DNA from: Vitellaria paradoxa
Lineage: Eukaryota > Streptophyta > Magnoliopsida > Ericales > Sapotaceae
Length of the DNA: 64,000 nt
Assembly (NCBI GenBank): GCA_019916065.1
Contig: CM034241.1
Coordinates: 9,461,223 to 9,525,222, forward strand
Direction of reading: 5' to 3'
The notes beneath the pieces were generated by a model. The model did no database searches. It had not been told where the DNA came from and saw only the letters and a list, made by a program, of their open reading frames with translations. This document shows positions 13,401 to 26,616 of the stretch, in pieces. The position numbers were made by a program, and so were the translations under genes. Position 1 is the first letter of the stretch; the number at the start of each line of letters is the position of its first letter.

Positions 13401-16400
13401 AACGGTGACAGTAAAACGAGAATACACTATGATATCATAATAAAATTAAAACCAAAATCTTACCGAAGAACACGCAATTTTTGATTAAGGGGGCATTCTG
13501 AGTTATCCAGTGATCGTAGAACAATCAAGGGAAAGAAAATGCCAATTTCACCCTGAAAAAGAATAAGGCATATATCATAAGGAAAAGATGAAAATGAATT
13601 AATTAACCCAGAGAGTGAGCAATAGTGAAACAAGCAGTCAAGCGGTCAAAACATTACACATACTTTAAGACTTTCCCTGAATCGCAACAAAAGCACTGAG
13701 AAGATTCCTGTTGCATACTGCCAAAAATGGTATCACAAATTGCCATTATTGAGATCATCAAAACAGATTTTTGTAATCCAATATAAACAATAAAGGGAAC
13801 TAAAACCAAGATAATAAACCTGGAATATAACAGGGGATTGAGAAACTGATGCCCGCAACAAAGCATATGAAAGGTAGGCTTTCACCGAGTCAATAAAATG
13901 GAAGTTCTTAGTGAATGATTGACTAACCCCTTCCAACAAACCCTACAAATGCAATGGATTTTTCCTCAAATCATCATAGAACTTGAACAACATTACAAAA
14001 TAACAAGTTTATATAGGAAGCCAACAGGAAAATGCAAGAGAAATCAGTTTAAAGACATGCACACTTCCAAATATCATTCATTCTAATTCTGCCACTAGCA
14101 GAATATTGGGATGATGAAAATATCAGACTTCCAAATATCATGCATTCTATTTTCCCACTCAGTACATTGGGAGGATGAAGGATCTCTACGGCTTTCATGT
14201 AGAAGACATTAAAATTTTGAAAAGTTTTCAAATCAACAGATTCAATCATCAACTGTAATTAGGGATGGCAGAATAACCCAAGGAGTCGAGTCCCCACGAA
14301 GCTTTTAATCTAATGGGACAGCTATGGTAAAGCTTTAATCAGGGTAGAAGCAGGCTCACGGGTTGGTAAGTAAAACCAAACTGAGTTGAAGGCAAGAACA
14401 GGGAAAGGATAACCTTCTCCAGTCATTGTCCTGAATGAGAAAATACATTACATCGATACCTTGTATATTATATATTTCCATTAAGGCAAGGAGTAATTAG
14501 GAGCCTTTCACTCGTCAAATACAACTGATTCAAATAAGGTATGGAATAATTAGACCTTTCAAAAAAATAAAAGGTATGGAATAATTAGGGTTCTTTCAGC
14601 CCTTGGTTAAAATAAACTAATAAGCAAACTATTCTCATTGTTGTGTTTTACTTTCACGCATATGTTTGTCCTCTTTAGGAATCATCTCTATCACACCTTT
14701 TTTCTTTGTTCACTCTTATCTTCTTTTTTTCCGCAATTTCATTTTCTCAATTTTCCTTTGCAAGAAATATTTCAATGAGATCTGGTCACCCTCTGAAGAT
14801 GCAACCTTCAAGTAACACACACTCTCTCTCTCTCTCTCTCTCTCTCCCCCCCCCCCCAAAAAAAAAGAAAGGTTAAGCATGACTTTGGTTTATTATGGTC
14901 ATTTCTTAACTCAATGTCTTACCCACCTACAAAACCCATTTTCCTACACTCAATAAGGCTCAATGATCCATCTAAATATTTTTCATAGCTAAATCTTCTG
15001 TCTCCAATCCACCATTGTTGGATTAGAGATGAGTAATTAAGTTTCCATTGCTTGTTGAAAAGATGCCACTAGGTCTTTTGAAAAATGTAAATATCCCCTT
15101 TGCACTTTAATTTTCAAGCCCTTTTAAATTTCTTGTTCTTTAATTTCAAGTCCTGCATTTAAAGTACTGCACATTTAATTTTATTGCCTTTAGTTTTAGT
15201 TTTCTTACTTAACCAACCAACCCACCAACCCCCTACAATCCAAACTCCCATATAATAGTAGTTTAGGCCGTGGAAGCACCTACTAGTGTAAGAGAGAAAT
15301 TGAGTGTCACTGAGCCTCTTCATGTGGACAAAACAACCCAATACTCGCCAATTTATATTGCAACGGTCCTGTGCACTTTCAGGAAAACAAGCAATAGAAA
15401 AGCCAATTCCTGGGTCCACTACCACCCTTACATGTGATCATTCATCACGCAAAACATCTATTAAGAACGGATAATCATAGCATCATATTAAAATATATTG
15501 AGGTCATCATTAATGAACATAACAAACACAACTAGCAGGTTAAAAACAAAACATCACATTTTTCTTGTATTTCACATGTGAATTCAAATATCTTAATCAA
15601 CTAAAATTTTCCATTATAATATCCGTATTTGCAATACCTCAATCACCCTTTCCATCATCAGGATGTCATATCCAAGTCATTTTTCCTGCTTTCTACATAT
15701 TTTTATGCAATTTAAAGAATTTTTTATTAGTGGGTAAAGATTAAGATAAACAACCTACTTTTCATTTGTCAAATTATATAAAAGATATTTTCTTTGGAAT
15801 GAACTCTGAGTGACAATTAGTTTAGGAGGGAAAAAAAAAAAAAAAAAACATTGCAACAAACCTAATAAATATTTTCTTTGGAATGAACCTTGAGTCACAA
15901 CGAGTTTAAAAAAAAAATTACAATAAAACTAACAAACTTAGCTGAAATATCAGAATATAAATTGCAAACCACAGCTTATATCAACTCCAATTTTCTAAGA
16001 ACACAAATTCCAGGTATGGTTTAAGATCATTGATCAAGTATATATCCACGGGGAAAAAAAATTCATAAGCACAAATTATAGACCCAAGAAAGTACCAATC
16101 ACATGGATGCACACAAATATATTGATCAGTCCATGAGATTAACCTGCAGAAGCTCAAGAGACAAAATTCGTGTCTTGGTTGTAACGTCGTCATGGTCTTC
16201 CTTCATACCCATCTGCAGATATTTGTTCAAATTCAAATATACAGATGATATTGAAGGAAATCATAGTTGCAGGCTTGCAACTTTGAAAGTTCAAACTCAA
16301 AACTACATGAGATGTTGAGGAAACAAACCTTGCAGAGAGTGCGAAAAAGCAGTAAAGCATCCCGCTGAGCGATGTTCATGCTCTCTAGTTCAATCCCTCT

Positions 16401-17799
16401 TAAAGATATTGACAATTTACATTTCCAGGAGCCCCAAAAGATAAAACATATTACAGTTAATCCTGACCAGAGTAAATTTCAAATTGACACAACCAACATA
16501 TGAAAATAGCCTTTCAGTAATGTACACCTACCTCGTTATCTTTTCACCATCTTCCAGATGCACAGCCTTGTCAAGAACAGCTTCCAATCCCTATGAAACA
16601 CAAAAGATTATCTTCTCATGAAAATGAAATGGCATAAAAAGTATAACAAGAAATTACACCCAAGTGACCCAACACCAGGAAAGCTTGGCAACATACTGGT
16701 GGCAAATAAACTTGCTTGAATGGATGTTCACTGAATATGAAAAGGGAAGAAAAGCACCTTTATATCAGCACCCCCAGCAAGATTCTGAAGTTCCTCAACA
16801 GATGCAATAGATGTGTCTTTGACTTGATTCATGGAAAGTGCATCTCCCAAAGTTATTCCTTTGTCATTTTGGTCATCTGAAACAGTTTCCTCAACTCTTG
16901 AGTTAGAACTGTTTTCTGAAGCAGCTTCTTTATGTGCAACAGAACCGGAGGTGGTAGAGACCTGAATTGCCAGGGAAAATTTTCAAACATTCTAGCATAC
17001 AGTGGTAGCATCAATAATGTTTCATCTCCTGGTGCCTTAAACAAAAAACATTTTGTATTGCAGGATGGAGTTTTGGATTCCATACGAGATCAGTTTCCAT
17101 TCGCCTGAATATGATGCTGATCATTTGAGTCAACATTGCCTTTGAAGTTGCTTGGTTTATAGGAGTCTTGCTAACAATCCAAACTAGATTCTATCAGTGT
17201 TACTTCAAGTTGGCACTATATTAATGTTACGAAAAATTTAAACACCACCTGTTAAGAGCAATATTATAGCATACTCTAATTACTCCCAGCAGTGATTCAC
17301 CATGAACTGCACAAGAATAAGTTTGAACAGATAGTTAATCTTTGGTCAAAGTAGTGTGCATAACCAAATACAGTTCATATAACTTTAGTAGAGACGTTAG
17401 CAGAAAGTAGTAAATGACAAGAATTGATAGCAAAAGAAAATGCAATGTGATCCTTTTGGACTGATTATTCATATTGAAAGGTAAAGGTATCCCTCACGGC
17501 TCCTTTTCCAAGCAGACCTCGCCAAAAGAATAGAAATCTACAGTTTCTTTAGACAAGATCCACATGCACAAACTGGAGCACAAGCTTAACATTTGGTGGC
17601 TTAAATTGTATTGACAATTTCGGATAAACTTGTTCAATTTTCTAATTTCAAATGTTCTAATTTTTGTCATAGAATTTGGATTTTGGATACCATTATGCTC
17701 TTTTCTCTTTATTGGAGATCAATAATTTTAGGATTCCCTCATTCTTACAGGCTTAACTATCGAGATGGATCACTATTCCAAACTATTCCGAAGATATTT

Positions 17800-17859
<60 letters not shown>

Positions 17860-20800
17860 CATTGACAAATAAAATAATTTTATTAAAGAAAAAGTATTAA
17901 GATAATGCCACAAAATTTGGCCACAACACCACCCACGCCTCGCCTAACATGCTCTCAACAAAAATCAAAAGAGTTTCCGTATCTAAATCCACACTTCCGC
18001 ACTCCAATTATATAAACAAGACCCCAAAAAAAGGGGAAAAAAAAAACAAAAGCTTTTAAATCTGTACGTCACCATCTCACTCCCATCAAAAATTCTTCTA
18101 TGTCTGCCATTCCGAATTAGCCAAAATAAGCAAAATGGAGTTACAACCCAAGTCTTCAATTTTGAAGTAATCAACTTATATCCTACCAAGACCTCAAAAA
18201 ATTGAATATCCTTTGGGGGAAAAAAAAAAAAAAAAACCAATGAACTCCAAAAGATGCTAGGACCAAATCCCACAAGTTCTTCACCCATTTGCTATGAATG
18301 AGAATATGATCGATAGTCTCCCCTTCCTCTTTACAAGGACTGCATCTATTAACTACAACCTGACCTCTCAGCTGCAAATTATCAATTGTAAGTGTCCTCC
18401 CCCAAATCGCATGCCAAGGAAAGGAAGAAACCTTTGATGGCATTTCCCTCCTCCAAATTTTCCCCCAATTGGATGTCACTGTTTATCTACCTCCCATTGC
18501 CAAATAACAAGATCTCACTTCAAACTCTCCTGATTTTGAAAATTTTCATCAGGCCCTGTTTCCCCCTCCTTAAACTTTAGCCGTTGAATATGCTACAAGA
18601 AAGTGACATAACCTTCTACCTACCAATCTTGAAGGTTCCTTTGAAGAGTAACACTCCACACCCAATTGTGACTAGAAACAATCCAACACCAGAACTTACT
18701 TATCCACTGCTAACTCAAACAACTCTGAGTAAAGATCCATAATTTTAAGGTCCTATACCCAATTGAACTTCCAGAATATGATCATGTCACCATGACCAGC
18801 TTGTGAAACCAGATTAGCACTGAAATCCTTTCAAAGCCGCCTGATTCCCTTCCATAAGACAACTCTAAAGGTTGCATTCACCGGATATCAGATAAGAAGA
18901 CAATTTTGTTGAAACCAAATTTCCATCGTAATAGCTCCTTTTCATTCATGAACCTCCTTAACCATTTTTCTAACACAGCCACAGTGAAGTTTCTTAGATT
19001 ACGGATGCCTAGACCACCTTCCCCCACAGGCTTTCAACCTTTCCTCCATCCCACCAATGGAAACTTATTTTCTTCTTCATTCTTGCCACAGAAAAAGTCC
19101 CACCGAGACTTTTCAATCCCATTCAGCACAGAAGTAGGCACAATAAATAGGAACATGAAATAGGTTGAAAGGTTTGACAAGGTGCTTTTGAACAATTTTT
19201 TTTTTTTTTTTTTTTTTTGATAGGTAAGTGGGGGGGGGGCCCGGGTTCGAACCCGGGTGGTGAGTGGGCGCTTTTGAACAAATTCACTCTAGCCCCTTCA
19301 AAAAGGTAGCTCAACTTCCACCTTCCAAGCTCTTTTAAAACCTCTCAATCACTCCATTCCACCCCTATTTTGCCTTATATGCTGCCCCTAACAGGCAACC
19401 CAAATAAGAGCCAAGGAGAGTGCCTATTTTACACCCTAAAACTGCAACAAAATTGTCCATGCCATCTACTCCTACCGGAATGATTTCTAATTTTGCCATG
19501 TTAATCTTCAATCCCAATGTTGCTTCGAAGCAAGTAAGCACACACCGTAAGTGCCGTAGATATAGAGCTTCTGCCTCAAAGAATATAATCGTGTCATCAG
19601 CGAATGGTAAATGGGATATTTCCATCTTGCCATTCATTCCGTCCCCAACGCTGATGCCCTTGATTAACCCTTGATCCTCTACCTTCCCTAACATTCTACT
19701 TAAAACCTCCATTACTATAATGAATAAACTAGTGTTGACTAGTGCGATGCATGAAATTGTATAATATTTTTTTAAGTAAAATATAATTTTAAATATATTA
19801 TAAAATATATTAATAAAATTGTATAATTTCATAAAATAATTATTGAGAGTTATTTTTTATATTGTTTTATTTGTGTTAATATTAGTGAGTCGACAGATTT
19901 GATCAAAGCCAGATTTTTCATATGAATATCAAAAATTTATATTTTACCAAATTTTAATTTACCCCAATCATAAAAATTAAAAGTTGTTCTAAAATACATA
20001 TTACGGCTCCATTTTGGGTGATAAAAAATTCTGAAAATCGATGAAAATCACTGAAAAACTCTAAAAGTTATTTACTTTTTATCTCATTGCAAGAATTACG
20101 AACTCACAACTTATCTTACTTTATCTCACTTTTTGTCACTCCAAATACACCCTAAATCACAAGCTTACCTAATCTAGCTGATCTCTTTTTAATTTCAAAT
20201 TGTTTCTTAATTTTAATATATGTTTTTATTTTTTTAATTCTTTACTTATTTTGCAAAATTAGCTTGAATTAGAAATACTATTAATCTTAATTTTATTAAA
20301 TTAATTTTTGACTGGTATTATAAAAATAACTCAAACTAAAAATATTATTTTTGCTAATTATATGTTGTAATTTATAAAAACAACTCAAATAGTAAGTATT
20401 ATAAATTAGATTTTTAACCGATGGTCAACATGACTAATTTAATTTTAATATTAAGCTTAAAAAATTTACTCTATAGCCTAATTAATATTTAGACACTTCC
20501 ATGCTTTTTTTTTTTTTTTTGTATTTAAAATTTGAAATATACTAGGAGCTGTTATTATGAGAAGAGTTAAATTTTTTTTAATTTAATTAATTTTTCTTTC
20601 AAGCCTAATTGATTACTTAAATATGTAAATTTTGCGACGATAGTTAACTAATATTAAGAAAGCCACACAGGATTTAGTAATAATTTTTCAATTAATTTCA
20701 CAAAAATGACTTAAATTAATAATATTATTATTAATTTAAAAAATATGGTACCAATTTAAATGTAAAATTAGAATTTATAAAAAATCAATCCCAAAATTAA

Positions 20801-23800
20801 TTTTATTCAAAGACTTGTAAAAATAAAAAAAAAATAGAATGATGAATATATACAGTGCACATAGGATTTGATAATAAATTCCTAATTAGTTTTATAAAAA
20901 TAAATCAAATAAAAAATATAATTACTAGTCAATGTGCTTTATAAAATAAAACAAATATAATCAATGTGACCAATTTAAATTTAAAATTATTTAGAAAAAA
21001 AACTACTCCTGAGACTAATTGACATTTGGTAATTTTAAATTTTAAAAATACTAAAAGTTGTTATGAGATAAATAATCTAATTATTATTTATACTTTTTTG
21101 TGCTCTTTAATTTAATTCTATTTTTTATTTGTGTTTTTAAATTAATTACGAACAAATTTGAAATCTGTAAATTTTATAATTATATTATAAATAAATGAGT
21201 TCTTTTTTGAAACCATGAATTCACTTTTATGAAATTTATAATCAAGTGGGTCATTTCTTGGAACCCAAGCAAGAGGGTCCCCTTCCGGATTCGGAACCCA
21301 AGCAAGTGGGTCCTTTTTCAGAACTTATAAGTTCTTTAAAATTTATTAAAATAATATGCCACAATTCTAGTACTCTTATAGGCAAAAGAAAAGGTGGAGT
21401 TGTAGTGTTTTAGCGATATGGGACAAAAGAACAAAAGTTTTGTGGATGAGAAAAAAGAAGAAAAGAAGAGACAAGGAAGAAATTTTAAAAATAATTCAAA
21501 AATCTGTAAAATAAGGAAAAATGAAATGGAGAGTAAAGAAGTATGCCACGTAAGATGAGAGTGAAGAGGAGAAGGAGAAAGAACTACATTTTTTTAGTAT
21601 TATAGTATAGATAAGGAGATAACTAATACCCCTGTCTAAGCCCCCTTGAGGAGTTCCAGAAACTTTCTGGAGTTCCGTTGATGAGAACTGAGAATTTAGC
21701 CATTGAAATGCAACATAGAATCAAGCCCCTCCACTTACAACCAAAACCCATTCTATGGAGCAAATGTATAAGAAACTCCCAATTAACATAGTCTATGCTT
21801 TCTCAATATCTAATTTACAAATGATGCCCTTCTCTTTCCTCTCAAACTGAGAATCCACTGCTTTATTTGCTACTAACACTACATCCAAAATCAGTCTGCT
21901 TTCAACAAAAGCATTCAGTGTCTCTGAAATTAATGGGGAAAAAATAATATTCATCCTATTTGCCAAAAGCATCCATGAACTTGTAAACCCACATTTGTTG
22001 CCTCTCATTTCTCTATAGGACAAATAACCGCCACTATTATTCTCCATGAACATTGTTTCAGTAATATAGATTTTTTTTTTCATTTGGCAGATAGCCAAAA
22101 ACTCCTTGCAAGATAAAAAGTGAAGACAGATGACAGTTCAGAATAAAGTAGCAAAGGGTAAAACATATGCACATCAGAAAGATGTAATACGACTTCATAT
22201 TCTTTTAATATATAACTGTCAGTAAGTCACAATGAAGACAGCACATAAAACACATTCAATTCAGAATATTGAATAAAACAAAAGAAAAACTACCATTCTA
22301 AACACCATACCTCTGAACTTGGTGGATGCTACAGCAGTGAGAAGCACCTTCAACACTTGCAGAATGGTACTGCATGCCATATTTCCTCAGATGTTACATT
22401 CAGGAAAAGCTAGATAAATATATTAGTAAACACTTCCAAACAAAGAAAGGCACATAAACCTGTCAGAGGATGAATTATCCACACAACTGCAAACCATGTT
22501 AAGAATTTCCGTAAATAGTGGCACATTTCTTCCGCCGTCTAGACCAGGATCACCCTCTAAATGATCATATGCTATCAGTTTCTGTGCTTAAAGAATTAAA
22601 TCAGAATAAGTTGGCATCAACCATGAATTTGATACGTGCATTATAAGTTTCAACAAGAATCAAATAATTCAAACATTTGTTTTTGAATGAGCCAATGGAT
22701 TTGGGAAGTACATCAACTTTCATAATGCCAAACATAAGGATCAAAAAGATGACTCATAAATCAGAACTCCATAATTTTACTGTCAATCAAAACACGGACT
22801 TACATGCAGACAATCCAATGCAAGCTCTAAAATTTTTACATTCTTGGTCTCAAATGCAAGTTGGAGCGGGTTCAAAACAAGCTCCGCTTCAGATCCTTCC
22901 AAAGTATAACCAGCATTTGCTAAGGCAGTTGTGATAGTTATCCTTGATCCCGTCGGCTTGCTAACTTCTTCTGCTTCAGCAGCAACGTGTGGAACTGTAG
23001 GTGTAGGATCAGACTCCATTCCGTTCTTTGTAACTTCAGCATCAGTTTCGGACGAACTACCAGGAGAATTGATCCCAAGAAATGGAAAGCACATCTAGTT
23101 AAAGATAAAAATTCCAACAAAAATAATAAACCAAACAAACATAGAAATAGACCCATGCATTGTTTTAGAAAACATCTTGCCCATAAATGGACTAGATAGA
23201 AACACGAATTTGATCCAATAACAGCAGTATGACAAGTAATTTTATATAATATAATATAATATGCATGAACCCAGGGAACTACCACCCAATTGAAAAGAAT
23301 ACGTTTAATAACTAGAAGACCAGAAAATGGTATACATTTATGAAGATCTGAATTATGATACACAAACCCCACACAAAAGAATAAAAGGGAGAAAATTGGT
23401 TACAAAAGGCTGATTTGCACAAAAGATGGGGGAAATGTGGTAGACTATGAAATTTGTCTATCGGTATACACCTCTGTTCTCCAGCCAGAGTTGGCACTTG
23501 ATTTGCCTCACTGGAAACCGAATGCTGATTGACCTCTTTTGTACTGTCTGAAGACAAGGGGTAAAAAAATAATTAATTAATTAATTGAGCGAGTAAGCAT
23601 TAAGATGGACATAATCAGCTCAAGCTGAAAAGAAACAAAAAATGGAAACATATCAAAACCTTGTATACCATAGCTTGGAAGAATCTCATTTCTAAAAGAA
23701 AATATTGCATGAAAGCCAGTTATCACTCCCACACACAAATCATTTGTAAGTGCAAAATATGGAATACTACTCTTGTATCCCTAACAATCATTTTCGTGGT

Positions 23801-26578
23801 ACACAAGAAATGTAAATATATCGGGCACTTGATAATCGAAAAGTAGCGACACATGGACTCCTCTATTTGCTCTACTGTACTGATGTCCACCAGATATGAC
23901 AAAAGTAAGGTTATGGAATATAGGTCTAACTCACGTACCAAAATTAGATACTTGAATTTTCTAATTTTTCAATAATATTTAAAGAAAAAATGGATCACAA
24001 TTGATGGTAAATAAAAATATATGGTCTTTCCAACAGATTAAAGATGAAGATCTCCTTTCTTTTCTCCAAATTCTATCTAATTTCAAGTAAATTCCGAAAT
24101 AATAAACCTATTTTATGCTAATATAATATATGCTATAAAATATATTTTTGTGTTCACAACATGTGCATGTATACATTTAGATATATATCCAAATGCCCTA
24201 TAATTAAGATTTAAGGAGGTCTCATACCTAACACACACCTTGTACCCGATACGTACCCCCAAGTCGATATATATATATATATAAAGAAAAAAGAAAAAAG
24301 GCTAAAAAGGATCCAAAAATTCTCCAAAATTAACGAAAATTAATTTCAATTTATGTGTTTAAGGTGTTAGATACATATCCGGATGTATCCAAGGAAGTAC
24401 TGGTATTTGATAAGCATACAATGCATATCCTTCCTTCTATTTTTTATGAGAAATGTAATTTTATGATAGAACTGGAGAAAATTATTATATACATACAACA
24501 CATCTTTCTAGAAATATCAGTGCTACATAGCTGATTAAGACTGTTCATCTAAAATACAAGGAATATCATATGTTCCACTAGTCTAAAATACTAGACGTGG
24601 GGTACACATTGTATGTTTAATTTTTATTAATCTCTTGTGTGTGTAGTTTTTATTAATTTTTTATTTTATTTAAAATCAAACTAAAATGACTGAAAATTTT
24701 GCCTCAAATATTAAATAATGAGTAATTAAAGGTATATAAGTAGACAGTAAGTAATTAAGGGACATTTAAATAAAGAAAATATAAAAGTAATAGGTAATTA
24801 AAAAGAATTTACAAAAAAGCCAAAAAAATTAAAAGGTTAAAATTACTTAAATATCTTACAAAAATGCAAAAATTACTTATACACATTTTTCAAGTTATGA
24901 GTGGTTATGAGTGGTTAAGGGATGGTAATGGGAAAAAATAAGTGCTTCACCAAGTAGTTAGCTTCATTAATTTTCACCAACTACCCCTAGTGTTTGCTTT
25001 ATATAATAGTATAGATATAGATGTAAATTGGGGGTTTATCAATTCAAAGATGCAAGAAAAGTTGGATGAGAATATCTTTGATAAGAATATGATAAGTATA
25101 CTTATTGCAGTTTTTTATTCTCCCTTTTGTTGCTTGATCCTTGGCCGTATCTCCTGTGGATGATTTTGTATTTTGTATCTTCATGTTTATATTAATAGAA
25201 TCCATACAGTTTAACTCTCAAACAAATAAATAAAGCGCTGCATAGCTCATTAATAATTGTTTATCTAAAATACAAGTAATACCATCTGCTCCATTAGCAT
25301 GAAAAATGTAAATTAGGGGGCTATCAATTCAATGATGCATGAAAAAGTCACACATGAAAAGGATTAATGGTTGGACAAAAAGATCTTGTGAGCGAGTTAA
25401 AGATTGTAGGTAAAGTGGAGTACAATGGCTCAATTAGAGTTTGAATTGCATGACTAGCAACCCGAAACCAGCCACATGTCCCCAATTCTTCAGGCATAGA
25501 TGACCAGGGAAAAGAAAATAAATAAAGCAATAGATGGATTGATTCTAAAATTCACATTAATAGAATAAAATAGGTTTAACCCCCCGTAAAATATTTAAAG
25601 CAGTGTTAAAGTAATACTAAATAATAACAAAGTTATTATGGAATAATCTACAGTATTATTTCATACATGTGATGCAAATAAGATATCTTCCATAAATAGA
25701 GTACACAGCACTGAATTATGTTATTTTGCTGCAATTTTTTTTTTCAATCAATCTAAAATAATAAAAAGAGAATTCTTACCTTTTTTATGATGATAGGAAC
25801 CCATAGCCACTACCCCTCGGGTGTGCACTGGGCTCACCCTGGGGAGGTTTGAACCCAAGTGGTTGGCCAACCCAAGGGCAGAAGAGGACTCTTACGTTTA
25901 TAGTTCTACTTCTTAGATTTCTCATTATCTTCAATAAGAAAATCCTTTTTTCATTAAGATGACAAATTTTCACGTTTTGATTCTCAATTGAGACAAGCTT
26001 TAGCTTGAACTAGAAAATGATGGCCTTAATGAGCAATCAATAAAGATGCAACTTGACTTGATGTACTCTATTTGCAAGTTTCAACATTTGAATTGGCTAT
26101 AGTCTAAAATAGTCCAAAAGATTTATCATTCCAAGACTAATTACAGTCCAAATCCAAACCCTTTTCTCACACCTTAGAAGCTGTGAAATCCCAGTTTTTA
26201 ATATTCACCTAAAAAAAAACTAACAAATCCAAGTCAAAAGCCCTTTTTACATTGTCTAACAACAATAAATATTCATGGAATTCTCTAAATCCCCCCCAAG
26301 AGAGAGAGAAAGAGAGGTTGCATATTTCTAGACAAACAAAGTGGACTAGATAGATTAAGACCAAAGGAGGCAAAATGTTATATATTTATATATTCATTTA
26401 ATCTAATTTGATTTATTTACTTTGCTTAATCTTTTTCCACAATCAGTAAGACAATGGAGAATTTAACTTTCTCTAACTTTTTTTGAGATTGAAGCCAGAA
26501 TTCAGAATAGAGTGGGCCTGCTTGATGAGGTTCTTTTCATAAGGGTAATCCTATCACATTTAGCGAGAATTTTTCCTT

Positions 26579-26616
<38 letters not shown>

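Larger units (their letters stand above)
12670..17306 (-). other. BIG5: BIG5 exons 6-17 (rest of DCB, HUS domain)
   Basis: Coding exons, high to low: 17306-17249, 17170-17086, 16961-16758, 16590-16532, 16398-16329, 16212-16144, 13942-13820, 13717-13664, 13552-13464, 13289-13193, 13096-12998 and 12870-12670. They encode residues about 227-610. Exon 8 is a polar linker. Exons 10-15 carry the HUS domain, including [25 protein letters not shown] and the HUS box VNYDCDL in exon 15. Exon 17 starts [15 protein letters not shown] and ends STMEAAISE, just before Sec7. Donor and acceptor sites are canonical and phases agree throughout. Confidence 0.92.
17870..22105 (-). pseudogene. L1-type LINE, 5'-truncated, interrupted by a Helitron
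   Basis: The minus strand reads parts of L1 ORF2 in the right order. RT blocks come first: [24 protein letters not shown] and [10 protein letters not shown] at about 21950-21790, then GLRQG and LSPY at about 21640-21612. Beyond the Helitron come [31 protein letters not shown] (19640-19590) and [12 protein letters not shown]. Next is [14 protein letters not shown] near 18790, and the zinc-binding part [19 protein letters not shown] to [16 protein letters not shown] at 18479-18240. FADD is the RT catalytic motif. Stops and frameshifts are frequent, so this copy is dead. The outer limits are approximate. Confidence 0.82.
17307..22310. other. BIG5 intron 5, 5 kb, mostly nested transposons
   Basis: Nearly the whole intron is one L1 element on the minus strand (about 17870-22105). 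It is interrupted by a short SINE (19196-19269) and a Helitron candidate (19739-21611), and the Helitron carries a MITE (20006-20152). All lie in a transcribed gene, with L1 in the same orientation as BIG5. Confidence 0.8.

Noticed and set aside
19225..19265. Perfect GGGTTCGAACCC palindrome suggesting a tRNA T-arm
   Set aside because: There is no acceptor, D or anticodon arm. It is the B-box of a truncated SINE with poly(A) and target duplication.
22938..23372. 144-residue minus-strand frame overlapping BIG5 exon 3
   Set aside because: It is out of frame with the conserved BIG5 reading and runs across intron 2, so it is a shadow of the true exon.
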